Shown here one piece after another: positions 25,801 through 33,772 of a DNA stretch of 64,000 nucleotides. The number at the start of each line of letters is the position of its first letter. Positions within the stretch are counted from its first letter, which is position 1. This DNA comes from Saprospiraceae bacterium (GTDB lineage Bacteria; Bacteroidota; Bacteroidia; Chitinophagales; Saprospiraceae): contig JADKKF010000010.1 in NCBI GenBank assembly GCA_016720635.1, positions 1 through 64,000 on the forward strand. Direction: 5' to 3'. The notes under the pieces are model-generated. The model was not told the DNA's origin. It worked only from the letters and a program-made list of their open reading frames with translations, and did not search any database. The translations under genes were made by a program, and so were the position numbers.

Positions 25801-27126
25801 ATGATTAGAAATTATCTTTGTCTCTTTCTGTGTTGCCTTATAGGTATTGGGACTTCAACGGCTCAGTTGAATTCCATAAAATTCGAAAAATATACCCTAC
25901 CCAATGGCTTAAAGGTCATTCTACACCAAGACAAATCAACCCCCATCGTAACGGTTTCTGTTATGTATCATGTTGGTTCGAAAAATGAAAACCCTGACAG
26001 AACTGGATTTGCTCACTTTTTTGAACATTTATTGTTCGAAGGTAGCAAAAATATCAAGCGCGGTGAATTTGACAAATATATCCAAAATGCTGGAGGTACC
26101 AATAATGCCAATACCACTTGGGATAGAACTTACTACTACGAAGTACTGCCTTCAAATCAGCTTGGAGTTGGACTTTGGTTAGAGTCCGAAAGAATGTTAC
26201 ACGCCAAAGTTGAAAAAGTTGGTATTGAAACACAACGTCAAGTTGTTAAAGAAGAACGCAGACAGCGTATCGATAATCAGCCTTATGGCTCGGTAGTCGA
26301 AGAATCAATGAAAAGAGCTTTTAGAGTTCACCCTTACAAGTGGCCCGTAATCGGCTCTATGGCGCACCTTGATGCAGCTACAGACGACGATTATGTCAAT
26401 TTTTATAAGACCTATTATGTACCAAACAATGCCATCCTTTGCGTAGCTGGTGATATTGATATGGCCTCTGCAAAGGAAATGATTGCTAAATATTTCAGCA
26501 CGATCCCTAGAGGAAAAGACATCGTAAAGCCCAATATCGTTGAGCCACCACTTGGTGGAGAGGTTAGAGATACTTTCTATGACAATATCCAGCTTCCCGC
26601 GGTTATCCAAACATATAGAATTCCAGGTCAAGGAACTGAAGATTATTATGCCGTGCAAATGTTAGGTATGTTGATGTCGCAAGGGGGAAGTTCTCGATTG
26701 AGTAAAGCACTCGTGGATGAACAACAAAAAGCAGTAGCCGTAGGCAATTTCCCATTACCTATGGAAGATCCAGGAGCAGCACTCTGTTATGGTATTGCTA
26801 ATATGGGTGTTTCTCCACTTGATTTAGAAAAAAGCATGGATGACGAAATCCAAAGGGTTCAGACACAATTGATCTCCGATGAAGAGCTGCAAAAATTGAA
26901 AAATCAGGTTGAAAATGATTTTGTAGGGCAAAACGCAACCATGGAAGGTGTGGCAGAGACTTTAGCCAATTATGAAATGTATTTTGGAGATGCCAATTTG
27001 ATCAACACTGAATTAAATAGATACCTAAAAGTAACTAAAGAGGATATTCAAAGAGTAGCCAATAAATACTACCAAAAGAACAATCGAGTTTCTTTGATTT
27101 ATCTTCCAAAATCAGCAAAGCCATAA
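25801..27126 (+). CDS. M16 family zinc metallopeptidase (catalytic partner)
   Basis: 441 residues with a signal peptide (ends near STAQ, residue 22). The inverted zinc motif HxxEH is intact at 72-76 (AHFFEHLLFEG) with the downstream glutamates in VVKEERRQRIDN near 149-160. The C-terminal half is the second M16 domain (VPNNAILCVAGDIDMASA). Single-length M16 enzymes work as heterodimers with a non-catalytic partner; the next gene, 31 nt downstream, supplies one. Likely a periplasmic processing or peptide-degrading protease. No terminator between the two genes. Confidence 0.92.
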   Translation: MIRNYLCLFLCCLIGIGTSTAQLNSIKFEKYTLPNGLKVILHQDKSTPIVTVSVMYHVGSKNENPDRTGFAHFFEHLLFEGSKNIKRGEFDKYIQNAGGTNNANTTWDRTYYYEVLPSNQLGVGLWLESERMLHAKVEKVGIETQRQVVKEERRQRIDNQPYGSVVEESMKRAFRVHPYKWPVIGSMAHLDAATDDDYVNFYKTYYVPNNAILCVAGDIDMASAKEMIAKYFSTIPRGKDIVKPNIVEPPLGGEVRDTFYDNIQLPAVIQTYRIPGQGTEDYYAVQMLGMLMSQGGSSRLSKALVDEQQKAVAVGNFPLPMEDPGAALCYGIANMGVSPLDLEKSMDDEIQRVQTQLISDEELQKLKNQVENDFVGQNATMEGVAETLANYEMYFGDANLINTELNRYLKVTKEDIQRVANKYYQKNNRVSLIYLPKSAKP

Positions 27127-27157
27127 AATTATTTAATTGAAAAAATATATTCATACA

Positions 27158-29341
27158 ATGAAAAATAGTCTATCTATCGGTATAAAAATTTGCTTTATCG
27201 CCATGTCCCTTTTTATTGGCAATCAAAGCTTTGCCCAACAAAAAGGAAAGACACCAACCAAAACAGCCGCCAAGGCAAAAAAAGGTGCCGCGAAAGCTTC
27301 TGCCAAATCTAATGCAGCACAAGCATCTGAGGATTTCCGAACTTCAGTTCCAGCAGCAGGGCCAGCAGCTAAAATCAATATCGGAAAATACGACAAATCG
27401 GTATTGCCCAATGGGCTCCAAGTGATCATCGTTGAAAATCACAAAATCCCAAAAGCCAGTTATCAACTATTTGTTGATTATGACCCCATAACCGAAAATG
27501 AATTTGCCGGAAAAGTTACTCTCGCAGGAGAGCTTTTAGGTAGAGGTACAAGTACTAGAAATAAAGCCCAAATCGACGAATTCGTTGACAAAATAGGAGC
27601 TTCTCTTTCCACGGATGGCAATGGTGTTTCTGGTGCCAGCCTTACCAAATACTCTGACCAATTGTTGACCATCATGTCTGATGTGCTTCTTAACCCAACT
27701 TTCCCAGCCGACGAATTTGAAAAAATAAGAAAACAAACGCTTTCCGGTTTGGCTCAGAATAAGGAAGACGCCAATACCATCGCTGCCAATGTTGGAAAAG
27801 TTTTGGCATATGGTTCGAAGCACCCTTATGGCGAAATCGAAACCGAAACGACCATCAAAAACATTAGTTCAGACATGTGTCGCCAATTTTACAAAGATTA
27901 TTTTATCCCAAACAATAGTTATTTGATCATCGTCGGGGACGTCAATCCAACCGTTGAAAAACAAAGAGCTGCCAAATACTTTGGTGCTTGGAAATCCGGT
28001 ACAAAATTGACCCACACGCCTCCAGCCGTCGATATGAATTCCAAGACTACCCTTGATTTTGTGAACAAATCTGGAGCAGTTCAGTCTGTAATCTCTTTAA
28101 CCTATCCAGTGAATTTGAAGCCCAATGATTCTGACAAACTCAAAGCTAGAGTCATGAACACCATGTTTGGAGGATTTTTTAGATCAAGATTGAACGACAA
28201 CCTTCGTGAAAAACACGGATATACCTATGGCGTTAGAAGTAGCTTAAGTGACGATAGATTTGTAGGTAGATTTTCTGCTGGTGGAAGCGTGAGAAATGAA
28301 GTGACCGATAGCTCCATCATCGAGATGTTCAAGGAGATCAATCGCATGAAAACAGAACTCATCAGCGACGAGGAATATCACAGCGTTCGCAACGTAATGG
28401 CTGGTGACTTCGGACGTTCACTAGAATCACCACAGACGGTAGCTAATTTTGCCCTCAACATAGCTAGATTTGATTTGCCAACGGATTATTACAATAATTA
28501 TGTGCAAAATCTGATGGCTGTTTCTAAGCAGGATATCCTCAACATGGCCAATAAATACCTTAAACCTGAAAATGCGCACATCGTAGTAGTAGGCAATAAG
28601 GACATCGCATCTAAATTGGCTGCTTTTTCTCACGACAAAAAAGTCCATTTTTATGACGTGTATGGAAAACCAATCGAGATGAATACAGAGACGCCTAGCC
28701 TCTCAGCTTCTCAGGTTATTGATAAATATGTTCAGGCCATCGGAGGCATAGACAAAGTTAAATCAGTAACTTCCGTAGCAACCAATATGGAAGCCTCCCT
28801 CCAAGGGATGGTGATTTCTATGACCGAAAAGAAGAAAATCGGTGGCAAGTATTTGCAGACGGTTTCTCTAATGGGAAATACGCTCCAAAAGCAAGTTTGT
28901 GATGGGACCAAAGCATCATCTTCCGTTCAAGGACAACCTCAAACATTGACCGAGGCCGATATTCAGGAGCTCAAAAACAATTCGGATTTTTGTCCTCAAT
29001 TGTATTATTCGTCAAAGGGACATAAACTAGAAGTTAAAGGCATCGAAGACATAGAAGGCAAAAAAGCTTATCAATTGGATATAACCCCCAAAGTTGGCCA
29101 GAAATGGACTGAGTACTACGACTTGGCAAGTGGTTTGATAATTCGTGAGGTAAAGGTAGATGGTGAAGGTGAGAATATGGCGACTATGACCAGCGATCTT
29201 TCGGATTATAAGGAAGTCAAAGGCCTTTTAGTTCCTCACAAAACCGTTATTTCTGGTACCATGCCTATGCCACTTGAGGCCATTGTGAAGTCTGTAAAAA
29301 TCAACGAAGAGATTCCTGATAGCGAGTTCAAAATTGACTAA
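27158..29341 (+). CDS. M16 family non-catalytic subunit with C-terminal LolA/DUF4292-like domain
   Basis: 727 residues from the ATG at 27158; a TTG at 27137 is less likely since the signal peptide starts at MKNSLSIGIKICFIAMS and ends near SFAQ. A lysine/alanine-rich linker of about 40 residues follows. The M16 domains are evident (VLPNGLQVIIVENHKIPKAS; REKHGYTYGVRSSLSDDRFV; IPNNSYLIIVGDVNP) but the zinc motif is replaced by LAGELLGRGTST, so it cannot cut on its own. From about residue 520 (VIDKYVQAIGGIDKVKSVTS) an extra 200-residue beta-rich domain resembles outer-membrane lipoprotein-sorting or DUF4292-type proteins, possibly binding lipid or peptide. It follows the catalytic M16 gene by 31 nt. 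The two products probably form one protease. Confidence 0.9.
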   Translation: MKNSLSIGIKICFIAMSLFIGNQSFAQQKGKTPTKTAAKAKKGAAKASAKSNAAQASEDFRTSVPAAGPAAKINIGKYDKSVLPNGLQVIIVENHKIPKASYQLFVDYDPITENEFAGKVTLAGELLGRGTSTRNKAQIDEFVDKIGASLSTDGNGVSGASLTKYSDQLLTIMSDVLLNPTFPADEFEKIRKQTLSGLAQNKEDANTIAANVGKVLAYGSKHPYGEIETETTIKNISSDMCRQFYKDYFIPNNSYLIIVGDVNPTVEKQRAAKYFGAWKSGTKLTHTPPAVDMNSKTTLDFVNKSGAVQSVISLTYPVNLKPNDSDKLKARVMNTMFGGFFRSRLNDNLREKHGYTYGVRSSLSDDRFVGRFSAGGSVRNEVTDSSIIEMFKEINRMKTELISDEEYHSVRNVMAGDFGRSLESPQTVANFALNIARFDLPTDYYNNYVQNLMAVSKQDILNMANKYLKPENAHIVVVGNKDIASKLAAFSHDKKVHFYDVYGKPIEMNTETPSLSASQVIDKYVQAIGGIDKVKSVTSVATNMEASLQGMVISMTEKKKIGGKYLQTVSLMGNTLQKQVCDGTKASSSVQGQPQTLTEADIQELKNNSDFCPQLYYSSKGHKLEVKGIEDIEGKKAYQLDITPKVGQKWTEYYDLASGLIIREVKVDGEGENMATMTSDLSDYKEVKGLLVPHKTVISGTMPMPLEAIVKSVKINEEIPDSEFKID

Positions 29342-29363
29342 TTTTTTTTAGAACGTATATTTT

Positions 29364-29461
29364 AGGGCGTCCCCTCGGCATCGCCGAGGGCCGCGCTCTT
29401 CGCCGCTAGGTCCTTCGGACTCTCGTATTCACGAGACGGCTACGATCGCTGACGCATCCCG
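29364..29461. repeat. GC-rich multi-hairpin intergenic element
   Basis: A block of about 98 nt far richer in G and C than its surroundings. It contains three perfect hairpins in a row: CCCTCGGC-ATC-GCCGAGGG (29372-29390), GTCC-TTC-GGAC (29410-29420) and TCTCGT-ATTC-ACGAGA (29421-29436). Its ends are near-complementary (AGGGCGTC at the left, GACGCATCCC at the right), so the whole could fold into one branched structure. No open frame of note. It looks like a dispersed repeat (REP/BIME-like or MITE-like) or a structured RNA; with one copy in the window this cannot be settled. Confidence 0.7.
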
Positions 29462-29647
29462 AACTCTAAACACTTGACATTGTAGCTTTTGATTCCTAGT
29501 GTATAAAAGTTTCACTGAAGTACATTGTTTGATATCTAATCCTTATCACCTTGGTTTATAAGGCTTTTTGTCTAGTTATAATTGGGCATTTCAAATTAAG
29601 CACTTCTTTTTCCATTTTATCAAACCTTTATTGTGTGTAGCGCCTAC

Positions 29648-29986
29648 TTACTCGTGTAGTAATTTTTCGATTTCAGTCTGTAAAGTAGGAAGATGCTTAA
29701 TTACAATTCCCCAAATCACATCGTCGGAAACAGAGTCGTATCCGTGAATAATTCTGTTCCTAACATCAACCAGCTTTCGAGAATTTGATATGGTAATCGA
29801 TTCATTTTCTTTAAGTATCCGATTCATTGCTTCGCCAATAATTTCAATATTTCTTTCAACTGCTCTTTTGGTTCGCAAATCGACTTGATAATTGGCAAAC
29901 TCTTTCGTTCGGTCAGTAAAGAAACTTTCAATTTCCATAATGGCGTTCAAAATGTCGTAAAGCCAAGCTTTTATATCATTGTCCAT
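29648..29986 (-). CDS. hepT: HepT-like ribonuclease toxin (DUF86/HEPN)
   Basis: 112 residues of a HEPN helical domain with the RNase motif R-x4-6-H-x-Y as RNRIIHGYD near residue 77-85 and the family segment KRAVERNIEIIGEAMNRI. HepT toxins cut RNA and are silenced by the MntA nucleotidyltransferase, which adds AMP to the tyrosine of this motif. The mntA-like gene is just upstream, overlapping by 11 nt, giving a complete pair. It lies next to the GC-rich element. Confidence 0.9.
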   Translation of the reverse strand: MDNDIKAWLYDILNAIMEIESFFTDRTKEFANYQVDLRTKRAVERNIEIIGEAMNRILKENESITISNSRKLVDVRNRIIHGYDSVSDDVIWGIVIKHLPTLQTEIEKLLHE

Positions 29987-30278
29987 AAATTTGTTTTCTT
30001 TGTTGGTTTACAGACTGTTTGAAATATGGATTTTTTATAGCTTTCTCTTCTAATAAATCAATTGGTCGTTTTAAAATGTCTTGAAGCGAGAATTTAAAAT
30101 CAAAATAATTATCAGCATAATCTTCAACTTCGATATTTGAAAAATCCACTATCAAGTCAATATCACTTTCGCCATTGAATCGTTCAGTTAATACAGACCC
30201 AAAAGCATAAAGGCTTTTTACCTTGTGGCTTTCACAGAGTTTTTTTATGTCAGATGTATATGTTTCAAGTATATTCAT
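29976..30278 (-). CDS. mntA: MntA-like minimal nucleotidyltransferase antitoxin
   Basis: 100 residues from the ATG at 30278 (MNILETYTSDIKKL); an ATG at 30296 would add six residues. The nucleotidyltransferase motif GSx10DxD is complete: YAFGSVLTERFNGESDIDLI near 25-44, with the third acidic position in the IEVEDYADNYFDFKF region less certain. It would adenylylate and neutralise the HepT partner, whose gene overlaps its end. Cytoplasmic. Confidence 0.88.
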   Translation of the reverse strand: MNILETYTSDIKKLCESHKVKSLYAFGSVLTERFNGESDIDLIVDFSNIEVEDYADNYFDFKFSLQDILKRPIDLLEEKAIKNPYFKQSVNQQRKQIYGQ

Positions 30279-30296
30279 TTCTTTAAAATTATTCAA

Positions 30297-30595
30297 CCAA
30301 AATTACAAATTATTTCTTTATATTCACAAGTTGGTCAAAAGTTGAATGGTTGATGGTCATTTTGCTTACAAAATTTTTTTGCATAGAAATTTGACTCCTG
30401 CTATTTGCCTACCGCTATGAAGTTACAGTAATTTTAACCATTTTAGGACTTGAAAATAGTGGTTTTTGACTCCTAAAGAAACATTTTCATAAAATTGGGA
30501 TAAAAAATGTTTCATAATGCTGGTGGATATTAAGATTTATTCCTAATATTGTATTGAATACGAAATTTTACATACTCACTTAAAGTCATTTTGAT
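30297..30595. other. Intergenic region with a 10-bp inverted repeat
   Basis: No gene is seen in these 299 nt. GAAACATTTT (30478-30487) and AAAATGTTTC (30504-30513) are perfect inverted repeats 16 nt apart, and the phrase TTTGACTCCT occurs twice (near 30389 and 30465). These may be operator-like but are unsupported by any known protein. Confidence 0.4.
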
Positions 30596-30955
30596 ATGAA
30601 AAACCGAAATTTTTGGAGTTTAATGCTCATTGTTATGGTATTAACTCAGTCCTGCTTATTTTCTAATGTCAAACGAGAATCCCAACAATTTTATCCACCT
30701 ATCCCTTTCAACAAGGTAGTGGTCTTTAAAGACTCTACGGATTTACCCGATAAATATACTAAGGTGGCCATGATCCATGTGAATTACCCCGCCGATTGGG
30801 AAAAAGGCAAATGGAATCGAGCCGTCAAGCGTTGTGCAGCTCTGGGAGCCAATGGATTGTACTTGATTCAAAAACCGCCTCTGAATTTTGGGGAACGGGT
30901 GGTTATCGGGTTTACCTCAAGACAGGAAGCCAGTTTTATGGCATTCAAATATTGA
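30596..30955 (+). CDS. Small putative lipoprotein
   Basis: 119 residues with a lipoprotein signal (MLIVMVLTQSC, lipidated cysteine at 20). The rest (VVVFKDSTDLPDKYTKVAMI; WNRAVKRCAALGANGLYLIQ) resembles the short domains that follow a 'regulate a value, then list rows by name' pattern in DUF4156-like lipoproteins, but I cannot assign it. Starts 96 nt before rimM's gene begins after its stop. Probably envelope-located. Confidence 0.65.
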   Translation: MKNRNFWSLMLIVMVLTQSCLFSNVKRESQQFYPPIPFNKVVVFKDSTDLPDKYTKVAMIHVNYPADWEKGKWNRAVKRCAALGANGLYLIQKPPLNFGERVVIGFTSRQEASFMAFKY

Positions 30956-31025
30956 TTTGACCCAGTATTTTTCTAAAAATATCGCTATCACCTCAATTTG
31001 CCTAACGGGTAATATTTATTTTGCT

Positions 31026-31033
31026 TACTTTCG
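31026..31033 (+). promoter_or_regulatory. Possible -7 box for rimM
   Basis: TACTTTCG, one base from TAnnTTTG, lies 18 nt upstream of the rimM ATG, which is also preceded by the purine-rich ACAGG. Confidence 0.3.
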
Positions 31034-31051
31034 CTACCAAAGTACAACAGG

Positions 31052-31582
31052 ATGGCAGTCAATACAGAAAAATTCCAAGAAGTGGGTTATCTACAAAATA
31101 CCCATGGTCTCAAAGGTGAAATGCGTATAAAAATAAGTGTAGAATTTCAAGAGGATATGCTTTTATCCGAAAAGATTTTCTTCGAAATAAATGGGCAGAT
31201 GATTCCTTATTTCATCGATGAACTTCGAAGCCCAGGAAACTGGATTATCAAACTGGAAGATATAGATACCCCAGAGCAAGCTAGATCCTTGCAAGGCAAA
31301 GCGGTACACCTAGAGCAGGCGGATATCCTGTTGGATGAAGAGCGAACCATCATCATTGAGAAGAATCCCTTTGCTCATCTGGTGGGATACAATACCTTCG
31401 ACGGTGATACGTCCATAGGAGAAATCCTAGAAATCAGAGAGATGCCAGGACAAACAATAGCAGTATTAAATCGCGAAGGGAAAGAGGTTTTCATTCCGTT
31501 GGTTAAGCCATTTATAGTAGAAATCAAGGACGATGCTAAAACACTCCACCTCAATCTCCCAGATGGGATTTTAGATTTATGA
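31052..31582 (+). CDS. rimM: 16S rRNA processing protein RimM
   Basis: 176 residues: N-terminal RimM barrel (FQEVGYLQNTHGLKGEMRIK near 8-27) and C-terminal PRC-barrel (HLVGYNTFDGDTSIGEILEI; REGKEVFIPLVKPFIVEI). It binds ribosomal protein uS19 and helps mature the 3' domain of 16S rRNA. It is normally next to rpsP and trmD, neither of which is seen here. Convergent with the BamE-like gene, 4 nt apart. Confidence 0.93.
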   Translation: MAVNTEKFQEVGYLQNTHGLKGEMRIKISVEFQEDMLLSEKIFFEINGQMIPYFIDELRSPGNWIIKLEDIDTPEQARSLQGKAVHLEQADILLDEERTIIIEKNPFAHLVGYNTFDGDTSIGEILEIREMPGQTIAVLNREGKEVFIPLVKPFIVEIKDDAKTLHLNLPDGILDL

Positions 31583-31586
31583 TAAA

Positions 31587-32105
31587 CTAGTCGTCTTCGG
31601 ACTTATTGGCATAAACTTTATGCGCCTTTTTATTTTTGTCCAGTAGAATGGTTCCTTTGGTTTTGTAGATCCATACGATTCCTTTTTTGACCTCACGGAT
31701 AGTATCAGCTTTACCCCAACTCAAGGCCATTTGCAGGGAATCCATCCCAGGTATGATTGTCTTTTGAAAGATTGCAGTTCCGATAGGGTAGCCGTGCTTT
31801 TTAGCCAACTTTCTGACTTTCGACTGCTTATAAAAATCCAATTTTCGATAATTGAATTTTGTTGTATCGCCAACGAAACCTACGAAAGTTCCTTTGTCTT
31901 GGACATACAAAGCCACCGCATTATAATCATCAAAATTGTGCAGATTCTGTACGAGCTTTTTACCCAAAACATATTGATATTCGCCTATCGTTTTAAGCTC
32001 ACTTAAATTCAAGAATTGATCAAAAATTTTGTCGTGACTTTGATCCGCTTGTGCAAACATGCGAAAACTTCCAAGGAGAGCCAATAAAACGAATATTATT
32101 CTCAT
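31587..32105 (-). CDS. Secreted protein of a tandem pair, BamE-like fold possible
   Basis: 172 residues with a signal peptide (ends near FRMFAQ, residue 19). It is a diverged duplicate of the next gene upstream: both share a block of the type GDTxKFNxxKLxFxK and GxAIxQKxxxPGM. The C-terminal part (SWGKADTIREVKKGIVWIYK) has the layout of BamE/SmpA-type domains, where a 'G.P' turn is followed by a hydrophobic strand pair. I do not recognise a named family. Start overlaps the stop of its sister by four bases, so they are translationally coupled. Confidence 0.7.
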   Translation of the reverse strand: MRIIFVLLALLGSFRMFAQADQSHDKIFDQFLNLSELKTIGEYQYVLGKKLVQNLHNFDDYNAVALYVQDKGTFVGFVGDTTKFNYRKLDFYKQSKVRKLAKKHGYPIGTAIFQKTIIPGMDSLQMALSWGKADTIREVKKGIVWIYKTKGTILLDKNKKAHKVYANKSEDD

Positions 32106-32602
32106 TTTTTAGGTTTTGTTACCAAGGTGACTATCTCATTTTTTAACGTAACTGTCAAATCATCGGGATAAATATATAGGTCATTCTCTTCTACCTTTTT
32201 GATAGATTGAGGGCTGCCGATCGCCAATTCCAACTCTTCTTTGGTCATACCGACACGAGCTTCTTTTTGGTATATACCTACTGCTATGGGTAAGCTATGT
32301 TTTTTAACCAATTTTTTGATTCCATCTTTTTTGAAAAAAGGCAGTTTTGCTACGTTGAACTTTGAAGTATCTCCCACGAATCCGTACCACTTGTCTCCGC
32401 CCATTTCGTACAACTCCACGACATTGGTCCCTTGGATTTTATACATCTGTTGTAGTAGTTTTATACCAAGTTGACCTTGATATCCACCTATATTATTGTC
32501 TTCGACAGCTTCCAAAAACTGATTGTAAACTTTGGATTGAGCATCTACATTTTTAACTATCAGCGTGCAAATCAACAACGAAAATAGAAATTTCAACTTC
32601 AT
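32102..32602 (-). CDS. Secreted protein, sister of the preceding gene
   Basis: 166 residues from the ATG at 32602, where a signal peptide begins (MKLKFLFSLLICTLIVKNVD, then AQ). The longer open frame back to 32719 is rejected because it would run into the fsa gene. The C-terminal half (GMTKEELELAIGSPQSIKKVEENDLYIYP) is the better match of the pair to a BamE-like domain: 'GMTxxELxxxxGxP' then a strand ending the chain (EIVTLVTKP). Function unknown; probably periplasmic or lipid-free outer-membrane associated. Confidence 0.72.
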   Translation of the reverse strand: MKLKFLFSLLICTLIVKNVDAQSKVYNQFLEAVEDNNIGGYQGQLGIKLLQQMYKIQGTNVVELYEMGGDKWYGFVGDTSKFNVAKLPFFKKDGIKKLVKKHSLPIAVGIYQKEARVGMTKEELELAIGSPQSIKKVEENDLYIYPDDLTVTLKNEIVTLVTKPKK

Positions 32603-32633
32603 ATCTATTACAGTTTTTATTCTATAACGAAAT

Positions 32634-33290
32634 TTAACCATTAGATTTATTGTGGTCTGCCAAAAATTTTGCCAAACCAATATCCGTAAGTGGGTGATTG
32701 AATAATCCGAGAATAGCACTCAAGGGGCAAGTTACCACGTCAGCATTGGCTTTCGCTGCCTGTACGATATGAAGACTGGAACGGATAGAGGCCGCCAAAA
32801 TCATGGTGTCATACAATTGCTTTTCGTATATATCAGATATTTCTGTGATTAAAGCCATCCCATCCCAACTGGTGTCATCAAGCCTTCCAACAAATGGTGA
32901 TAAATAAGTAGCCCCAGCTTTTGCGGCTAAAATGGCTTGCCCAGCTGAAAATACCAAGGTGCAATTAGTTCTAATACTGTGCTCGGTAAACCAATTGATG
33001 GCTTTTATGCCGTCGATGGTCATCGGAACTTTTACCACTATATTTTCATCCAAGTCCGCCAATTCTTGGCCCTCTCTGATCATATTTTTAAAATCCAATG
33101 CAATTACCTCCGCACTTACATCATTATCTACCAATTTACAAATATTCTTATAATGCTTGAGGATATTGTTTTTGCCAGTGATTCCCTCTTTGGCCATCAA
33201 AGATGGATTTGTAGTTACACCATCCAAAATTCCAAGGTCTTTGGCTTGTTTGATTTGATCAAGGTTAGCCGTATCAATAAAAAATAACAT
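32634..33290 (-). CDS. fsa: Transaldolase-like fructose-6-phosphate aldolase
   Basis: 218 residues, the short transaldolase/FSA type. The N-terminus (MLFFIDTANLDQIKQAKDLG) and DGVTTNPSLMAKEG are diagnostic; the Schiff-base lysine is K87 in VVKVPMTIDGIKA, and SPFVGRLDDTSWDG and VTCPLSAILGLFNHPLTDIG follow. Members act as transaldolase in the pentose phosphate pathway or as fructose-6-phosphate aldolase; which applies is not visible. Cytoplasmic. The SRP RNA gene follows upstream on the same strand, about 60 nt away. Confidence 0.93.
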   Translation of the reverse strand: MLFFIDTANLDQIKQAKDLGILDGVTTNPSLMAKEGITGKNNILKHYKNICKLVDNDVSAEVIALDFKNMIREGQELADLDENIVVKVPMTIDGIKAINWFTEHSIRTNCTLVFSAGQAILAAKAGATYLSPFVGRLDDTSWDGMALITEISDIYEKQLYDTMILAASIRSSLHIVQAAKANADVVTCPLSAILGLFNHPLTDIGLAKFLADHNKSNG

Positions 33291-33351
33291 AGTCGGAGAT
33301 TTAGTTTATGAAAAAAATGAGGCTTTGCAAAATTGATGGGGAGTGAAAATT

Positions 33352-33444
33352 AAAAAAGGAAACCATATCACACCGCTACAACCTCTTACCCTTGCTGCAT
33401 TTCTACCCTGGGGGAGTTCGGAGGGAGCTGGTCGCATGGTTTCC
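33352..33444 (-). ncRNA. ffs: Bacterial small signal recognition particle RNA (4.5S type)
   Basis: On the minus strand the ends pair as GGAAACCAT and ATGGTTTCC. Between them lies the conserved domain IV: CCCCCAGGGTAG-AAAT-GCAGCAAGGG, containing the CAGG/AGCA internal loop and a closing GAAA tetraloop. The transcript is followed by TTTTTT at 33352-33357. This is the RNA that binds Ffh and directs membrane proteins to the translocon. A -7-like TACCTTTA lies at 33449-33456, just upstream of the predicted 5' end. The open frame called at 33343-33558 on the opposite strand is not a gene. Confidence 0.88.
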
Positions 33445-33696
33445 GCCGTAAAGGTAATTATTATTTTTAAAAAGCTAAAAAAAAATATTTCACAATTATC
33501 GCAGTTTATGAGTCTGAAGTCTCAGTATTTGCAACATCTGAAAAAAAATATTATATGAAAAATAATATTATTTGATTTTAATAATTTGGCTAAAACCTTC
33601 TAATCTATTGACTTATAGGCACTTCCAAGGGTAATAACATATATAAAAAAAATAATTTTTTATGGGAATAAATTTTTTTTTTCAAAATGTGTGACT

Positions 33697-33704
33697 TATC
33701 TTCG
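33697..33704 (+). promoter_or_regulatory. Possible -7 box for the NlpC/P60 gene; AT-rich intergenic region
   Basis: TATCTTCG is one base from TAnnTTTG and lies 35 nt before the ATG at 33739. The rest of 33457-33696 is strongly AT-rich and shows only an inverted repeat of AATATTAT near 33548 to 33572; no gene is seen in it. Confidence 0.3.
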
Positions 33705-33772
33705 CAATGTTAGTATGTGTTCAGAGTTAATTACGGAAATGAAAATTTGGTGTAAATATGTTATTTGTTTAA

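Noticed and set aside
29364..29461. CRISPR array
   Set aside because: The hairpins differ from each other and there are no equal-length spacers or cas genes.
32603..32719. N-terminal extension of the BamE-like gene
   Set aside because: It would overlap the fsa coding end, and a perfect signal peptide starts at 32602.
33343..33558. 71-residue open frame on the plus strand
   Set aside because: It lies across the SRP RNA gene, whose structure and terminal pairing explain the sequence on the opposite strand.
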